Source: Clostridiales bacterium
GTDB lineage: Bacteria; Bacillota; Clostridia; Oscillospirales; CAG-272
DNA: 64,000 nucleotides
Direction: 5' to 3'
Assembly: GCA_003522145.1 (NCBI GenBank)
Contig: DPGD01000045.1
Span: 1 to 64,000 of the forward strand
This document shows, piece by piece, positions 57,458 through 64,000 of the stretch. A program made the position numbers and the translations under genes. Under the pieces are notes generated by a model. It made no database searches, had not been told where the DNA came from, and saw only the letters and a list, made by a program, of their open reading frames with translations. Position 1 is the first letter of the stretch. Each line of letters starts with the position of its first letter.

Positions 57458-58237
57458 TTATGACAGCTTGTTTGAAAGACGAAGATTGTCGGCAATCATC
57501 GCAATGAACTCACTGTTTGTTGGCTTTCCCTTGTCGGTCTGGACGGTATAGCCGAAAAAGGAATTCAGTGTATCCACATCTCCCCGATCCCAGGCAACTT
57601 CAATGGCATGACGGATGGCCCGCTCCACACGGGAAGAGGTGGTCTGATACTGTTTGGCAACGGTAGGATAAAGAATTTTGGTGACGGCATTGATCACCTC
57701 TTTGTCGGAAATTGCCATGAGAATGGCGGTACGCAGATATTGATAGCCCTTGATATGGGCAGGAACCCCGATTTGGTGAATCACTTTTGTAACCTGTGTT
57801 TCAAGGTCCGCGCCCCGGTTTTTGGCTGTCTGCGTGACCCCTCCGTTGCGTAGCTTGTTCCGGTAGACTCTGCGGATGCGGGAAGCCAGATTTTCATAAT
57901 CCACAGGCTTGGTCATGCAATAATCGGCTCCCGATTCAATGGCTTCTTCATAAATATTGGGGTTGGGAGCGTCCGAAAGGACGATATAGGAGGGCGGGTT
58001 GTCGGGCAAAAAGGACATTTTTTCAGCAGAACGGATCACCTGCACACAATCCATTCTGGAAAGCCATACATCTAAAAGCACCACATCGGGATGAAACCGG
58101 TTGATAATCTGGAGCGCATCTTCTCCCGAAACCGCTTCTTCAAATCGTGTAAATCCAAGTTGCTTTAAGGCGGCTTTGGTTTTGTTGCGGAATTCGTTGT
58201 TTTCGTCTGCAATCAGTATTTTCAGTGTTTGTTCCAT
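57458..58237 (-). CDS. spo0A: Sporulation response regulator Spo0A
   Basis: The master regulator of sporulation entry. Residues 1-125 are a receiver with acidic pair D11/E12, phospho-acceptor D56 in VVLLDVW and Lys in MTKPVD. After a linker, the DNA-binding domain has the hallmark TSSRVERAIRHAIEVAWDRGD and LNSFFGYTV. The stretch after D56 reads VWLSRMD instead of the usual MPxxDG. I start at the ATG at 58237 (MEQTLKILIADE) with GAGG 8 bases upstream. spoIVB, often next to it, is not in the window. Confidence 0.94.
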   Translation of the reverse strand: MEQTLKILIADENNEFRNKTKAALKQLGFTRFEEAVSGEDALQIINRFHPDVVLLDVWLSRMDCVQVIRSAEKMSFLPDNPPSYIVLSDAPNPNIYEEAIESGADYCMTKPVDYENLASRIRRVYRNKLRNGGVTQTAKNRGADLETQVTKVIHQIGVPAHIKGYQYLRTAILMAISDKEVINAVTKILYPTVAKQYQTTSSRVERAIRHAIEVAWDRGDVDTLNSFFGYTVQTDKGKPTNSEFIAMIADNLRLSNKLS

Positions 58238-58305
58238 GGTAGTTTCCTCAGCTTTCATAGTTTTTCTTTTCTGTTCGATTTTTTGACGCCAAATCTTGTG
58301 CCTTA

Positions 58306-58334
58306 ATATTACCATATTTTACCAAATATTGCAA
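58306..58334 (-). promoter_or_regulatory. Promoter of spo0A
   Basis: On the minus strand TTGCAA (58329-58334) and TAATAT (58306-58311) have a 17-base spacer, about 70 bases before spo0A. The surrounding 58316-58426 is very A/T-rich with repeated CCAAATATT. I see no clear Spo0A box (TTGTCGAA). Confidence 0.65.
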
Positions 58335-58426
58335 TAGAAGGAATTATAAAATATTGAACAAACTTTCGCATTGGAAATTGGTAAAAATTGCCAAATATTT
58401 TTCCGTCTGCTCGCCCGAAAAATTAT

Positions 58427-58654
58427 TCAGGGGTTGCTTTTGAACTGACGGTTGTATTTTCGCAAGAGCAGGTCGTATTTTTTTCCGGTAAAACCGTGTT
58501 CTGAAAGGAGATCCCGCAGGGTCCCTTCATAGCCGGTCACGGTCATGTACAAGCGCAGTCTGGAAATGAATTCTATGGCGTCCCATTCTTCTTTTTCCGC
58601 AATTTTGAAAGTATCCTGCAAAAACAAATCGTACAGGCGATTTTGGGGATTCAT
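58427..58654 (-). CDS. Small hypothetical protein, 75 residues
   Basis: Not recognised. A helical, soluble small protein (MNPQNRLYDLFLQDTF...) with a good AAAGGAG site before its ATG, so it is likely translated. It stands between spo0A and the next hypothetical gene on the same strand. Basic C-terminus (RKYNRQFKSNP). No function can be given. Confidence 0.6.
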   Translation of the reverse strand: MNPQNRLYDLFLQDTFKIAEKEEWDAIEFISRLRLYMTVTGYEGTLRDLLSEHGFTGKKYDLLLRKYNRQFKSNP

Positions 58655-58732
58655 AGAAAAAGACTCCTTTCAAACAAAAAAATCACAGTTTCCTGTGATT
58701 TCATTGTATGTGTTCGGTTTGGAAATCATGAT

Positions 58733-59140
58733 TCACTCAAAGGGTTTTTCCGCGTGTTTTTTACAATGCTCGATAAAAAATCCCTCGGTATTGAGATAGT
58801 AGCTGCCGTCCGGCTGCTTCCGGTAGCCCAAAGCCTGAACCAACCGCTCCTGATTTTCGGCAGGGGAGAGAAAATATCCCTCGGTGGCCCCCACCGAATC
58901 CATAAAGTTCATACAGGCTCTTCCGCAGATAAACATGACTTCAAAGTCCTCTTTCTCTTTGCGGAAACAGATCTGCCGGAGGCATCCTTTTTTTCCTTTG
59001 ATGCAGAAGGTGATCACACCGGCTTCCTCTTCATCAATCCAAACTCTGTATGCCAGGTCGTCTATGCGGAATTCGGCGCCAAGCCGGGCGCAGATCTCCC
59101 TTTGTTCTTCTTTAGACTGTATGGGGAAGCACTTAAACAT
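58733..59140 (-). CDS. Hypothetical protein, 135 residues (acetyltransferase-like?)
   Basis: Not firmly recognised. The order of elements, with a central beta hairpin (YRVWIDEEEAGVITFCI), a middle strand (FEVMFICGRACMNFMD) and a C-terminal LVQALGYRKQPDGSYYLNTEGFF, is reminiscent of small GNAT-like folds, but the acetyl-CoA loop is not evident. Its start overlaps the end of rluB by 8 bases, so the two are translationally coupled and probably co-conserved. Confidence 0.65.
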   Translation of the reverse strand: MFKCFPIQSKEEQREICARLGAEFRIDDLAYRVWIDEEEAGVITFCIKGKKGCLRQICFRKEKEDFEVMFICGRACMNFMDSVGATEGYFLSPAENQERLVQALGYRKQPDGSYYLNTEGFFIEHCKKHAEKPFE

Positions 59141-59858
59141 GGTTTTCCTCCCCTTTCAGGTAGGAAACCTGTTCCTTGGTCAGATAGCGCCACTCGCCAA
59201 CCCGAAGTCTGCCCAAAGTCAGATTTCCGATGGCAATGCGTTTGAGAAACCGGATCTGCAAGCCCACCTGCTCGCACATTTTCCGGATCTGGCGGTTCCG
59301 CCCTTCATACAGAGTCATTTGTAAAAGGGTTTTGCCGTCTTTCCTTTTTAAGACCTCGGTGTAGACCGGGCGGATGGGATAGCCGTCGATTTCCATAGGA
59401 GAAAGCAGGGTCTTATACTGCTCCTCGGTGATTTCTCCCTCCACCTTTACATTGTATATCTTGGGAATACTATGGCGGGGATGGGTCAGTGTTTCGGTCA
59501 AAGCTCCGTCGTCGGTCAGCAGAAGAAGCCCTTCGGAAGCCATATCCAATCTTCCGATGGGATACACCCGGCGGCCCACGGCTTTTACTAAGTCGGTTAC
59601 GCAGGGTCTGCCCTTTTCGTCGTTGGCAGTGGTCACATACCCGGCAGGCTTATTCAGCATGATGTAGACATGCTCCCCCCGGGGCATCACGACCTTCCGG
59701 TTTTTATACAGCACCTGGTCCACACCCGGAGTCACCTTGGTTCCCAATTCGGCAGGGACACCGTTGACCGTTACCAAGCCTTTTCGGATCTCTTCTTCGG
59801 CGGCACGGCGGGACATCAATCCGCAGTCCGCCATATATTTTTGCAAGCGTTCTTCCAT
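59133..59858 (-). CDS. rluB: Pseudouridine synthase, RsuA/RluB family
   Basis: Makes pseudouridine in ribosomal RNA. An S4 RNA-binding domain (residues 1-60, LQKYMADCGLMSRRAAEEEI) precedes the catalytic domain with the nucleophilic Asp in IGRLDMASEGLLLLTDDG. The C-terminal block EGRNRQIRKMCEQVG is conserved. The 241-residue length fits RluB/RluF/RsuA; which rRNA site it modifies is not certain. Confidence 0.92.
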   Translation of the reverse strand: MEERLQKYMADCGLMSRRAAEEEIRKGLVTVNGVPAELGTKVTPGVDQVLYKNRKVVMPRGEHVYIMLNKPAGYVTTANDEKGRPCVTDLVKAVGRRVYPIGRLDMASEGLLLLTDDGALTETLTHPRHSIPKIYNVKVEGEITEEQYKTLLSPMEIDGYPIRPVYTEVLKRKDGKTLLQMTLYEGRNRQIRKMCEQVGLQIRFLKRIAIGNLTLGRLRVGEWRYLTKEQVSYLKGEENHV

Positions 59859-59897
59859 ATCCTTCTCAATCCTTATTTTTGAAGATCGGTTAAAAAA

Positions 59898-61031
59898 TCA
59901 GCCATCCAGTCCGAACAGGGACCGGAGAAAGAGCAACAGGCGCCTCCAGAGTCCGGGTTGCGGCGGCTCTTCCACCTGCTCCGCAGAAAGAAGGGGCAGG
60001 GTCCGGTATAGTTTTCCGTCCAGATACACTTCCACCTGCCCCACCACACTTCCTTCGCTCAAGGGCGGATAGAGACACTCCGGCGCATAGATTCTGGAAG
60101 TCACCCGGCTGTCCGACGAGCCGAGCAAAGACAGTCCCTCGCTGTATACCTCAATTTTCCGCTGTTCCGCATTTGCCATAGGGAGGCTCAGCGTCACTCC
60201 CTCAAAGAAGAACCGACGGACTGTATCAAAACCGTAGGCATACAGGTTGGTATGGCTTTCCCAGTCATTGCGGCAGTTCAGGGTCACGCAGACCAAGGTG
60301 GTACCGTTACGGCGGCAGGCGCTGACCAAACATCTGCCGGAGTGCATCGTGTAGCCGGTTTTCACTCCGATACAACCCTTCAGAGAAAACAGCAGACGGT
60401 TGTGGTTTGTAAGAGTGCGTCGGCTCTCTTCTTTCCCGACGGTTATATACTTGGTAGCCGCAATTTTGGCAAAATCCGGATTGTCCAAAGCGGAACAGGC
60501 AAGAATCGCCAGGTCATAGGCCGTGGTTCGGTGTTCTTCGTCATCTAAACCGTGGGGATTTGTAAAATGGGTGTTTTTCATGCCCAAGGACCTGGCTTTT
60601 TCATTCATCATTGCGGCAAAGTCCTCTATAGAGCCGGCCACATGCTCCGCAAGAGCCGTGGCTGCGTCGTTTGCCGAAGCAAGCATCAGACAGTAAAGCA
60701 ATTCCTTTACGGTCAGATGCTCGCCCTTGCGCAAATAGGCGGAGGAGCCTTCGGTCAGAGAAGCGTTTTCCGAAACCACCACATCCTCATTTAAGTCCGC
60801 TTGTTCCAGAACCACCAGGCAGGTCATGATCTTGGTGGTACTGGCGGGGGACAGGGAGAGATGCTCGTTCTCTCCGGCAATTTTCAGCCGATCCTCCTTT
60901 TCAAGCAGCACATACCCTCCGGCATACACGGAAGGACGCAGAATGACGGGGGAGGCCCTCCCCGGATTTCCGAAAATCGGCAGAAAAAACAAGGTCCATA
61001 GGGTCAATAGAACAGCAATTCCTTTTTTCAT
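59898..61031 (-). CDS. dacF: D-alanyl-D-alanine carboxypeptidase (DacF/DacB type)
   Basis: A penicillin-binding protein that trims the terminal D-Ala of peptidoglycan stem peptides. The 377 residues include a signal peptide (about 1-26), SxxK at S64-K67 (SPASTTK), SxN at S119-N121 (ASAND) and KTG in GVKTGYTMHSG. A C-terminal beta domain (about 285-365) ends in a hydrophobic amphipathic tail (LWRRLLLFLRSLFG) that anchors it to the membrane. The neighbouring sporulation genes suggest a role in cortex formation. Confidence 0.93.
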   Translation of the reverse strand: MKKGIAVLLTLWTLFFLPIFGNPGRASPVILRPSVYAGGYVLLEKEDRLKIAGENEHLSLSPASTTKIMTCLVVLEQADLNEDVVVSENASLTEGSSAYLRKGEHLTVKELLYCLMLASANDAATALAEHVAGSIEDFAAMMNEKARSLGMKNTHFTNPHGLDDEEHRTTAYDLAILACSALDNPDFAKIAATKYITVGKEESRRTLTNHNRLLFSLKGCIGVKTGYTMHSGRCLVSACRRNGTTLVCVTLNCRNDWESHTNLYAYGFDTVRRFFFEGVTLSLPMANAEQRKIEVYSEGLSLLGSSDSRVTSRIYAPECLYPPLSEGSVVGQVEVYLDGKLYRTLPLLSAEQVEEPPQPGLWRRLLLFLRSLFGLDG

Positions 61032-61106
61032 ACGGCAAAAAGTCCCTTTACTTTTTTTGACTACTGCTTATCCTATGGGAATTATCTGCCGTTTATGCCG
61101 GAGGGT

Positions 61107-61598
61107 TTATCCCTTTTCGGCGTTTTCGGTTTTTTCGTCGTTTTCAGCCGGTTCCTCGGCGCTTTTTTCTTTCTTGAATTTTGCAATTACTGTTTTGATT
61201 TTATCCGCAATTTCGGGTGAGCGCTCCAGAAGATCGCTGATTGCGTCCACAACGGCGCCCACGGTCCCCTTGTTGGAGGCGCTGTCCACGGTCAGCATCT
61301 CGACCGAGCCGCCGGCCCGGATCACCAGGAACCCCACCGGAGAAGCCGTAATGCCGGTGCCTCCACCGCCTCCGAAGGAGGAAAGAGAAGCAGGGGCGGT
61401 TTTATCGGAAAACGGGGTATGCTTGCCGAAATAGTCTAACCCCCCGGTAGCCAATCCAATCGAAATTTTGGTGACCGGAATGATCGTGGTTCCGTTTTCT
61501 GCGGTAAAAGGAGTGCCCAACACGGTGTTGGCATCCACCACATCCTTGATTCCTTCAAGGGTGGATTTGATCAGTTCATTCTGCTTGGAATCTGACAT
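61107..61598 (-). CDS. ytfJ: GerW/YtfJ-family sporulation protein
   Basis: A 163-residue soluble protein with the conserved VLGTPFTAENGTTIIPVTKISIGLATGG and the Gly-rich SSFGGGGGTGITASPVGFLVI of the YtfJ/GerW family, needed for germination of spores in Bacillus. The C-terminal tail is rich in Lys and Glu. It follows the DUF2953 gene by 15 bases on the same strand, the order seen in many spore formers. Confidence 0.92.
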   Translation of the reverse strand: MSDSKQNELIKSTLEGIKDVVDANTVLGTPFTAENGTTIIPVTKISIGLATGGLDYFGKHTPFSDKTAPASLSSFGGGGGTGITASPVGFLVIRAGGSVEMLTVDSASNKGTVGAVVDAISDLLERSPEIADKIKTVIAKFKKEKSAEEPAENDEKTENAEKG

Positions 61599-61613
61599 AA
61601 GTGCCTTCCTTTC

Positions 61614-62303
61614 TTATTTTTCGGCGATATTCGCCTTTTGTTTCAAAGTTTCTTTTTCTACCTGTTGTTCTTTTTTCTGTTGCAGAAGCAGATATTTCAT
61701 CAAAGCGGGAAGAAGAATGTGTACCGCCTGCCACAGACAAAGCGAAAGCGTGATCCGTACCCTGCAGGAGCCTTCGATTTTGTCAAATCTGCTGCGGATA
61801 TAGATTTCTTCCTCCCGGCCCATTTTCAGATGGGTGATATTCCTTAAAAATTCCAGAAATGCGGTTCCCCCGGAAACAGCGGAGCCGTAGAGAAGAGCGG
61901 TTTTGGCGGCATCTTCCGAGGCAATTTCAATCTGGAGCTGATCCACCCGCAGGTGCAGGTGCTTCAGGAAGCGCCCCAAAGCGGGCAGAATGACTTCGGT
62001 AAACAACTGCCTGTAGAAAGAGAACATCTCGAAGAAATCCGGCTTTTTGGAGACTGCTTTTTCCTTTTTCTGTTTCTTTTTCTTCTCTTTTTTTGCTTTT
62101 TTTTCGGAGGGAAGCTGTCCCTTTATACGCAGCTTTTCTTTCTTCGGAAAAAGGGTAAAGGAAAGGAACAGAACCTTCAATTTCACGGAAAAGCTACCGT
62201 CGTAGCGCAGCTGTACACCCACGCGCAAAAGAAGCAAAAGGCCGAAAAGCAAAAGAAGTCCGCCGAGTATTGCAAGGATCACAAGAAATACAGACAAGCA
62301 CAT
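61614..62303 (-). CDS. DUF2953 membrane protein
   Basis: A 229-residue protein with an N-terminal membrane helix (about residues 4-27), a Lys-rich stretch (KKAKKEKKKKQKKEKAVSKK) and a second hydrophobic segment near 185-205. DUF2953 proteins regularly precede ytfJ in Clostridia and Bacilli, so a sporulation role is likely, but no activity is known. The Lys-rich loop is longer than usual. Confidence 0.82.
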   Translation of the reverse strand: MCLSVFLVILAILGGLLLLFGLLLLLRVGVQLRYDGSFSVKLKVLFLSFTLFPKKEKLRIKGQLPSEKKAKKEKKKKQKKEKAVSKKPDFFEMFSFYRQLFTEVILPALGRFLKHLHLRVDQLQIEIASEDAAKTALLYGSAVSGGTAFLEFLRNITHLKMGREEEIYIRSRFDKIEGSCRVRITLSLCLWQAVHILLPALMKYLLLQQKKEQQVEKETLKQKANIAEK

Positions 62304-62356
62304 TCCTCCTTTTGATTGGTTGGGTGGGATCGAAGGATTCTTCCGGGCCGTTTGGT

Positions 62357-62965
62357 TCAGTCTACAGCTCCGGACGCTTCCTCGATGGTGGTTTGTTTTC
62401 CCTTTTCTGCCAAGGGAAGAGCGGAGCTGACGGTGGGCAATTCCTCAAGGGAACGAAGACCGAACACTCTGAGAAATTCTTCGGTGGTTCCGTAGAGAAT
62501 CGGTTTTCCGGGGGCGTCCAGCCGCCCTTTCATTTCAATCAGCTGTTTGTCGCAGAGCGTGCCGATGGCCCAGGAGCAATCCACTCCCCGTATCTGCTCC
62601 ACATAGGCTTTGGTCACCGGCTGGTTGTAAGCGATGATGGCTAACGCCTCCAGGCAGGAAGCGGACAGCTTGCCGGAGCTTTTGATGCCCATGGCGGTGC
62701 GGATATACTCTTTGTATTCTCCCTTGGAGCAAAGCTGACAGGAATCATCCAGAATCAGAAACAGGATGCCCCGGGAGCTTTGATTGTATGCCTTGGCATA
62801 CTCCTCGGCAAAACAGCGCATTTCCTTTTCGGTTTTTTGGAAGGTTTGAGCCAGCTTTTCAAAGGAGAGGGGATAGCCGGAGGCAAAGAGTACGGCCTCC
62901 AAGGCCTCCCCAAGCTGCTCACTGCTCAGCAGATCCAGTGACTGCTGTTCGTTTGTCTCGTTCAT
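62357..62965 (-). CDS. scpB: Segregation and condensation protein B
   Basis: ScpB dimerises and binds ScpA in the SMC condensin that compacts the chromosome. The 202 residues form two winged-helix domains; SEQLGEALEAVLFASGYPLSFEKL and SCLEALAIIAYNQPVTKAYVEQIRGVDCSW are the family hallmarks. It overlaps scpA by 47 bases. Confidence 0.94.
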   Translation of the reverse strand: MNETNEQQSLDLLSSEQLGEALEAVLFASGYPLSFEKLAQTFQKTEKEMRCFAEEYAKAYNQSSRGILFLILDDSCQLCSKGEYKEYIRTAMGIKSSGKLSASCLEALAIIAYNQPVTKAYVEQIRGVDCSWAIGTLCDKQLIEMKGRLDAPGKPILYGTTEEFLRVFGLRSLEELPTVSSALPLAEKGKQTTIEEASGAVD

Positions 62966-63713
62966 AGTTTATCTCCAGATAGGGATTTTCGGGATCGTCC
63001 ACCGCAATGGTAACCTCCTGTTTTCGGATCAACTGCAGAAGGGCAATAAAGGTGGCCACAATGTCCGAACGGGTTTCATTGTGCAGGATCAGTTCCTCAA
63101 GGGACACTCTTCCTTTTCTTTTCATGTAGCGCAAAACAGAGAAAACCTTTTCATGAATCGGGGTGATCTTCGCCGTGGCAATGGTGCGCAGGGCGAACTC
63201 CGGCTCCTCTGTGTGCGCTAAATCCTGTAGCTTTTTTCGCCGTTCGATCCGTTCAAAGGCGGCAAACAGGGAGTCTAACTCCTGCGGCGCCACATAGGTT
63301 TTGTCCACATCGATCTCTTCGCTTTCCTTGGCCATACGGCCGCTGTAAAGCTGGTAAAGGCTGTTCAGCTCTGCCGCTTTTTCCTTTGCCGCCTTATAAT
63401 CCATCAAAGATCTCACCAATTCGGAACGGGGGTCGGGCGCATTGCGGTCGCCGGTGTCGGGAAGAAGCATTTTGCTTTTAATCAGCATCAATTCCGCAGC
63501 CATGGCAATAAAATCCCCGGCAATATCGGCATCGGTTTTCTGCAGTTCGGTTACATATTCCATATATTGATCCAGAATCAGTGCAATGGGAATGTCCAGA
63601 ATGTCCACCTTGTTCTTGGCAATCAGCCGCAAAAGCAGGTCCAGCGGACCGTCAAAAACCTCCAGATGATACTGGGGCGTTATGGACTCGTTGAAACTGA
63701 AGGCCGTATTCAT
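62919..63713 (-). CDS. scpA: Segregation and condensation protein A
   Basis: The kleisin subunit of the SMC condensin. The 264-residue protein has the typical YHLEVFDGPLDLLLRLI start and a C-terminal winged helix (ISLEELILHNETRSDIVATFIALLQL-like, about 205-240). I start at the ATG at 63713 (MNTAFSFNES), which overlaps the end of the site-2 protease gene; the longer reading enters that gene. It forms an operon with scpB and the upstream protease. Confidence 0.94.
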   Translation of the reverse strand: MNTAFSFNESITPQYHLEVFDGPLDLLLRLIAKNKVDILDIPIALILDQYMEYVTELQKTDADIAGDFIAMAAELMLIKSKMLLPDTGDRNAPDPRSELVRSLMDYKAAKEKAAELNSLYQLYSGRMAKESEEIDVDKTYVAPQELDSLFAAFERIERRKKLQDLAHTEEPEFALRTIATAKITPIHEKVFSVLRYMKRKGRVSLEELILHNETRSDIVATFIALLQLIRKQEVTIAVDDPENPYLEINYERDKRTAVTGSAEQ

Positions 63714-64000
63714 AGGATCCAACCCATCGTGCGGAAGAGCAGATTCACGAGCCATTCAAAAGCGCCGGAGAAGAAGCTGCTGCCGAACCAGAAGAAAATC
63801 AGAAATGCGATCATGATATAGCGCTCGTACTTCATCACACCGAAATAGTATTTGGCGGGCAGGAACACATAGGCAATCCGGGAACCGTCAAAAGGAGGCA
63901 GTGGAATCAGGTTGAAAATGGCCAGCATGAAATTCAGCATAGCCGAAATATAGAGAAAATAGAGAAGCAAGGCCACAATTTTAAGCCCGGAGGAAAGGTT
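63710..64000 (-). CDS. Site-2 protease family protein (M50), C-terminal part
   Basis: Only the last 90-odd residues are in the window; the frame stays open to 64000. They contain the hallmark FNLIPLPPFDGSRI, which holds the third metal ligand of rhomboid-unrelated M50 proteases, and two C-terminal membrane helices. The HEXXH motif must lie beyond the edge. The 4-base overlap with scpA is typical of the Clostridial M50-scpA-scpB operon. Confidence 0.88.
   Translation of the reverse strand, partial: NLSSGLKIVALLLYFLYISAMLNFMLAIFNLIPLPPFDGSRIAYVFLPAKYYFGVMKYERYIMIAFLIFFWFGSSFFSGAFEWLVNLLFRTMGWIL

Overview
The window reads as chromosomal DNA of a spore-forming, strictly anaerobic member of the Clostridia (Firmicutes). 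The evidence is a complete spoIIIA operon (AA to AH), spo0A, dacF-, ytfJ- and ytvI-type sporulation genes, a split transketolase, a bacterial RNase P RNA, strong TTGACA/TATAAT promoters and AGGAGG-type ribosome binding sites. Base composition looks near 50% GC by eye. I cannot name a genus.

Layout. 1-2059: split transketolase (minus strand). 2250-10249: a small unknown gene, then a ten-gene F1Fo ATP synthase operon (atpZ-like, atpI, B, E, F, H, A, G, D, C). The c subunit carries a two-carboxylate, sodium-type ion site and epsilon lacks its C-terminal helices. 10267-29026: housekeeping and membrane genes (nagA, a YgjP-like metalloprotease, a CNNM/CBS protein, a DnaJ/DUF5685 pair, rnpB, dusB, a papain-like lipoprotein, ligA, obgE, a MscS channel, an AEC permease, an FAD protein, a DUF1846 protein, tRNA-Leu) and a recombinase scar. 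29036-33217: a truncated gene, then a Crp/Fnr regulator with its own operator-like site and a three-gene ABC importer. 33261-47539: the most interesting block. 47700-52482: ytvI, a lipid-kinase-like gene, peptidase E, a tandem Nudix gene and a SecB-like gene, interspersed with three copies of a palindromic repeat. 52529-58334: spoIIIA and spo0A. 58427-64000: rluB, dacF, ytfJ, DUF2953, scpB, scpA and the end of a site-2 protease gene that runs off the window.

The key system is one minus-strand gene train reading mdh, fumC, hdrB, hdrC, hdrA, flxD, two Flx-type Fe-S subunits, flxA, a fumarate reductase Fe-S subunit, a fumarate reductase flavoprotein and an AspT-family antiporter, followed by a separate monomeric [FeFe]-hydrogenase. 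Mdh and FumC would turn oxaloacetate into fumarate. The Flx-Hdr module is the kind known to oxidise NADH by flavin-based electron bifurcation. The FrdAB pair has all fumarate reductase catalytic residues but no membrane anchor. The inference is a soluble NADH-fed, possibly bifurcating fumarate reductase that also reduces ferredoxin, with the hydrogenase as a plausible sink for that ferredoxin. A sodium-coupled ATP synthase would fit such an energy metabolism, but that link is not shown by the sequence.

Two families of intergenic repeats recur. One is a roughly 110-155 bp element with GGTNNCTCTGAA-like inverted ends (47.7, 49.0 and 50.9 kb, with a minimal version at 11.5 kb). The other is a composite stem-loop cassette ending in a GGGGCTGTAAAAAA hairpin (11.7, 33.2 and 57.4 kb). 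There is no CRISPR array, rRNA or intact mobile element.
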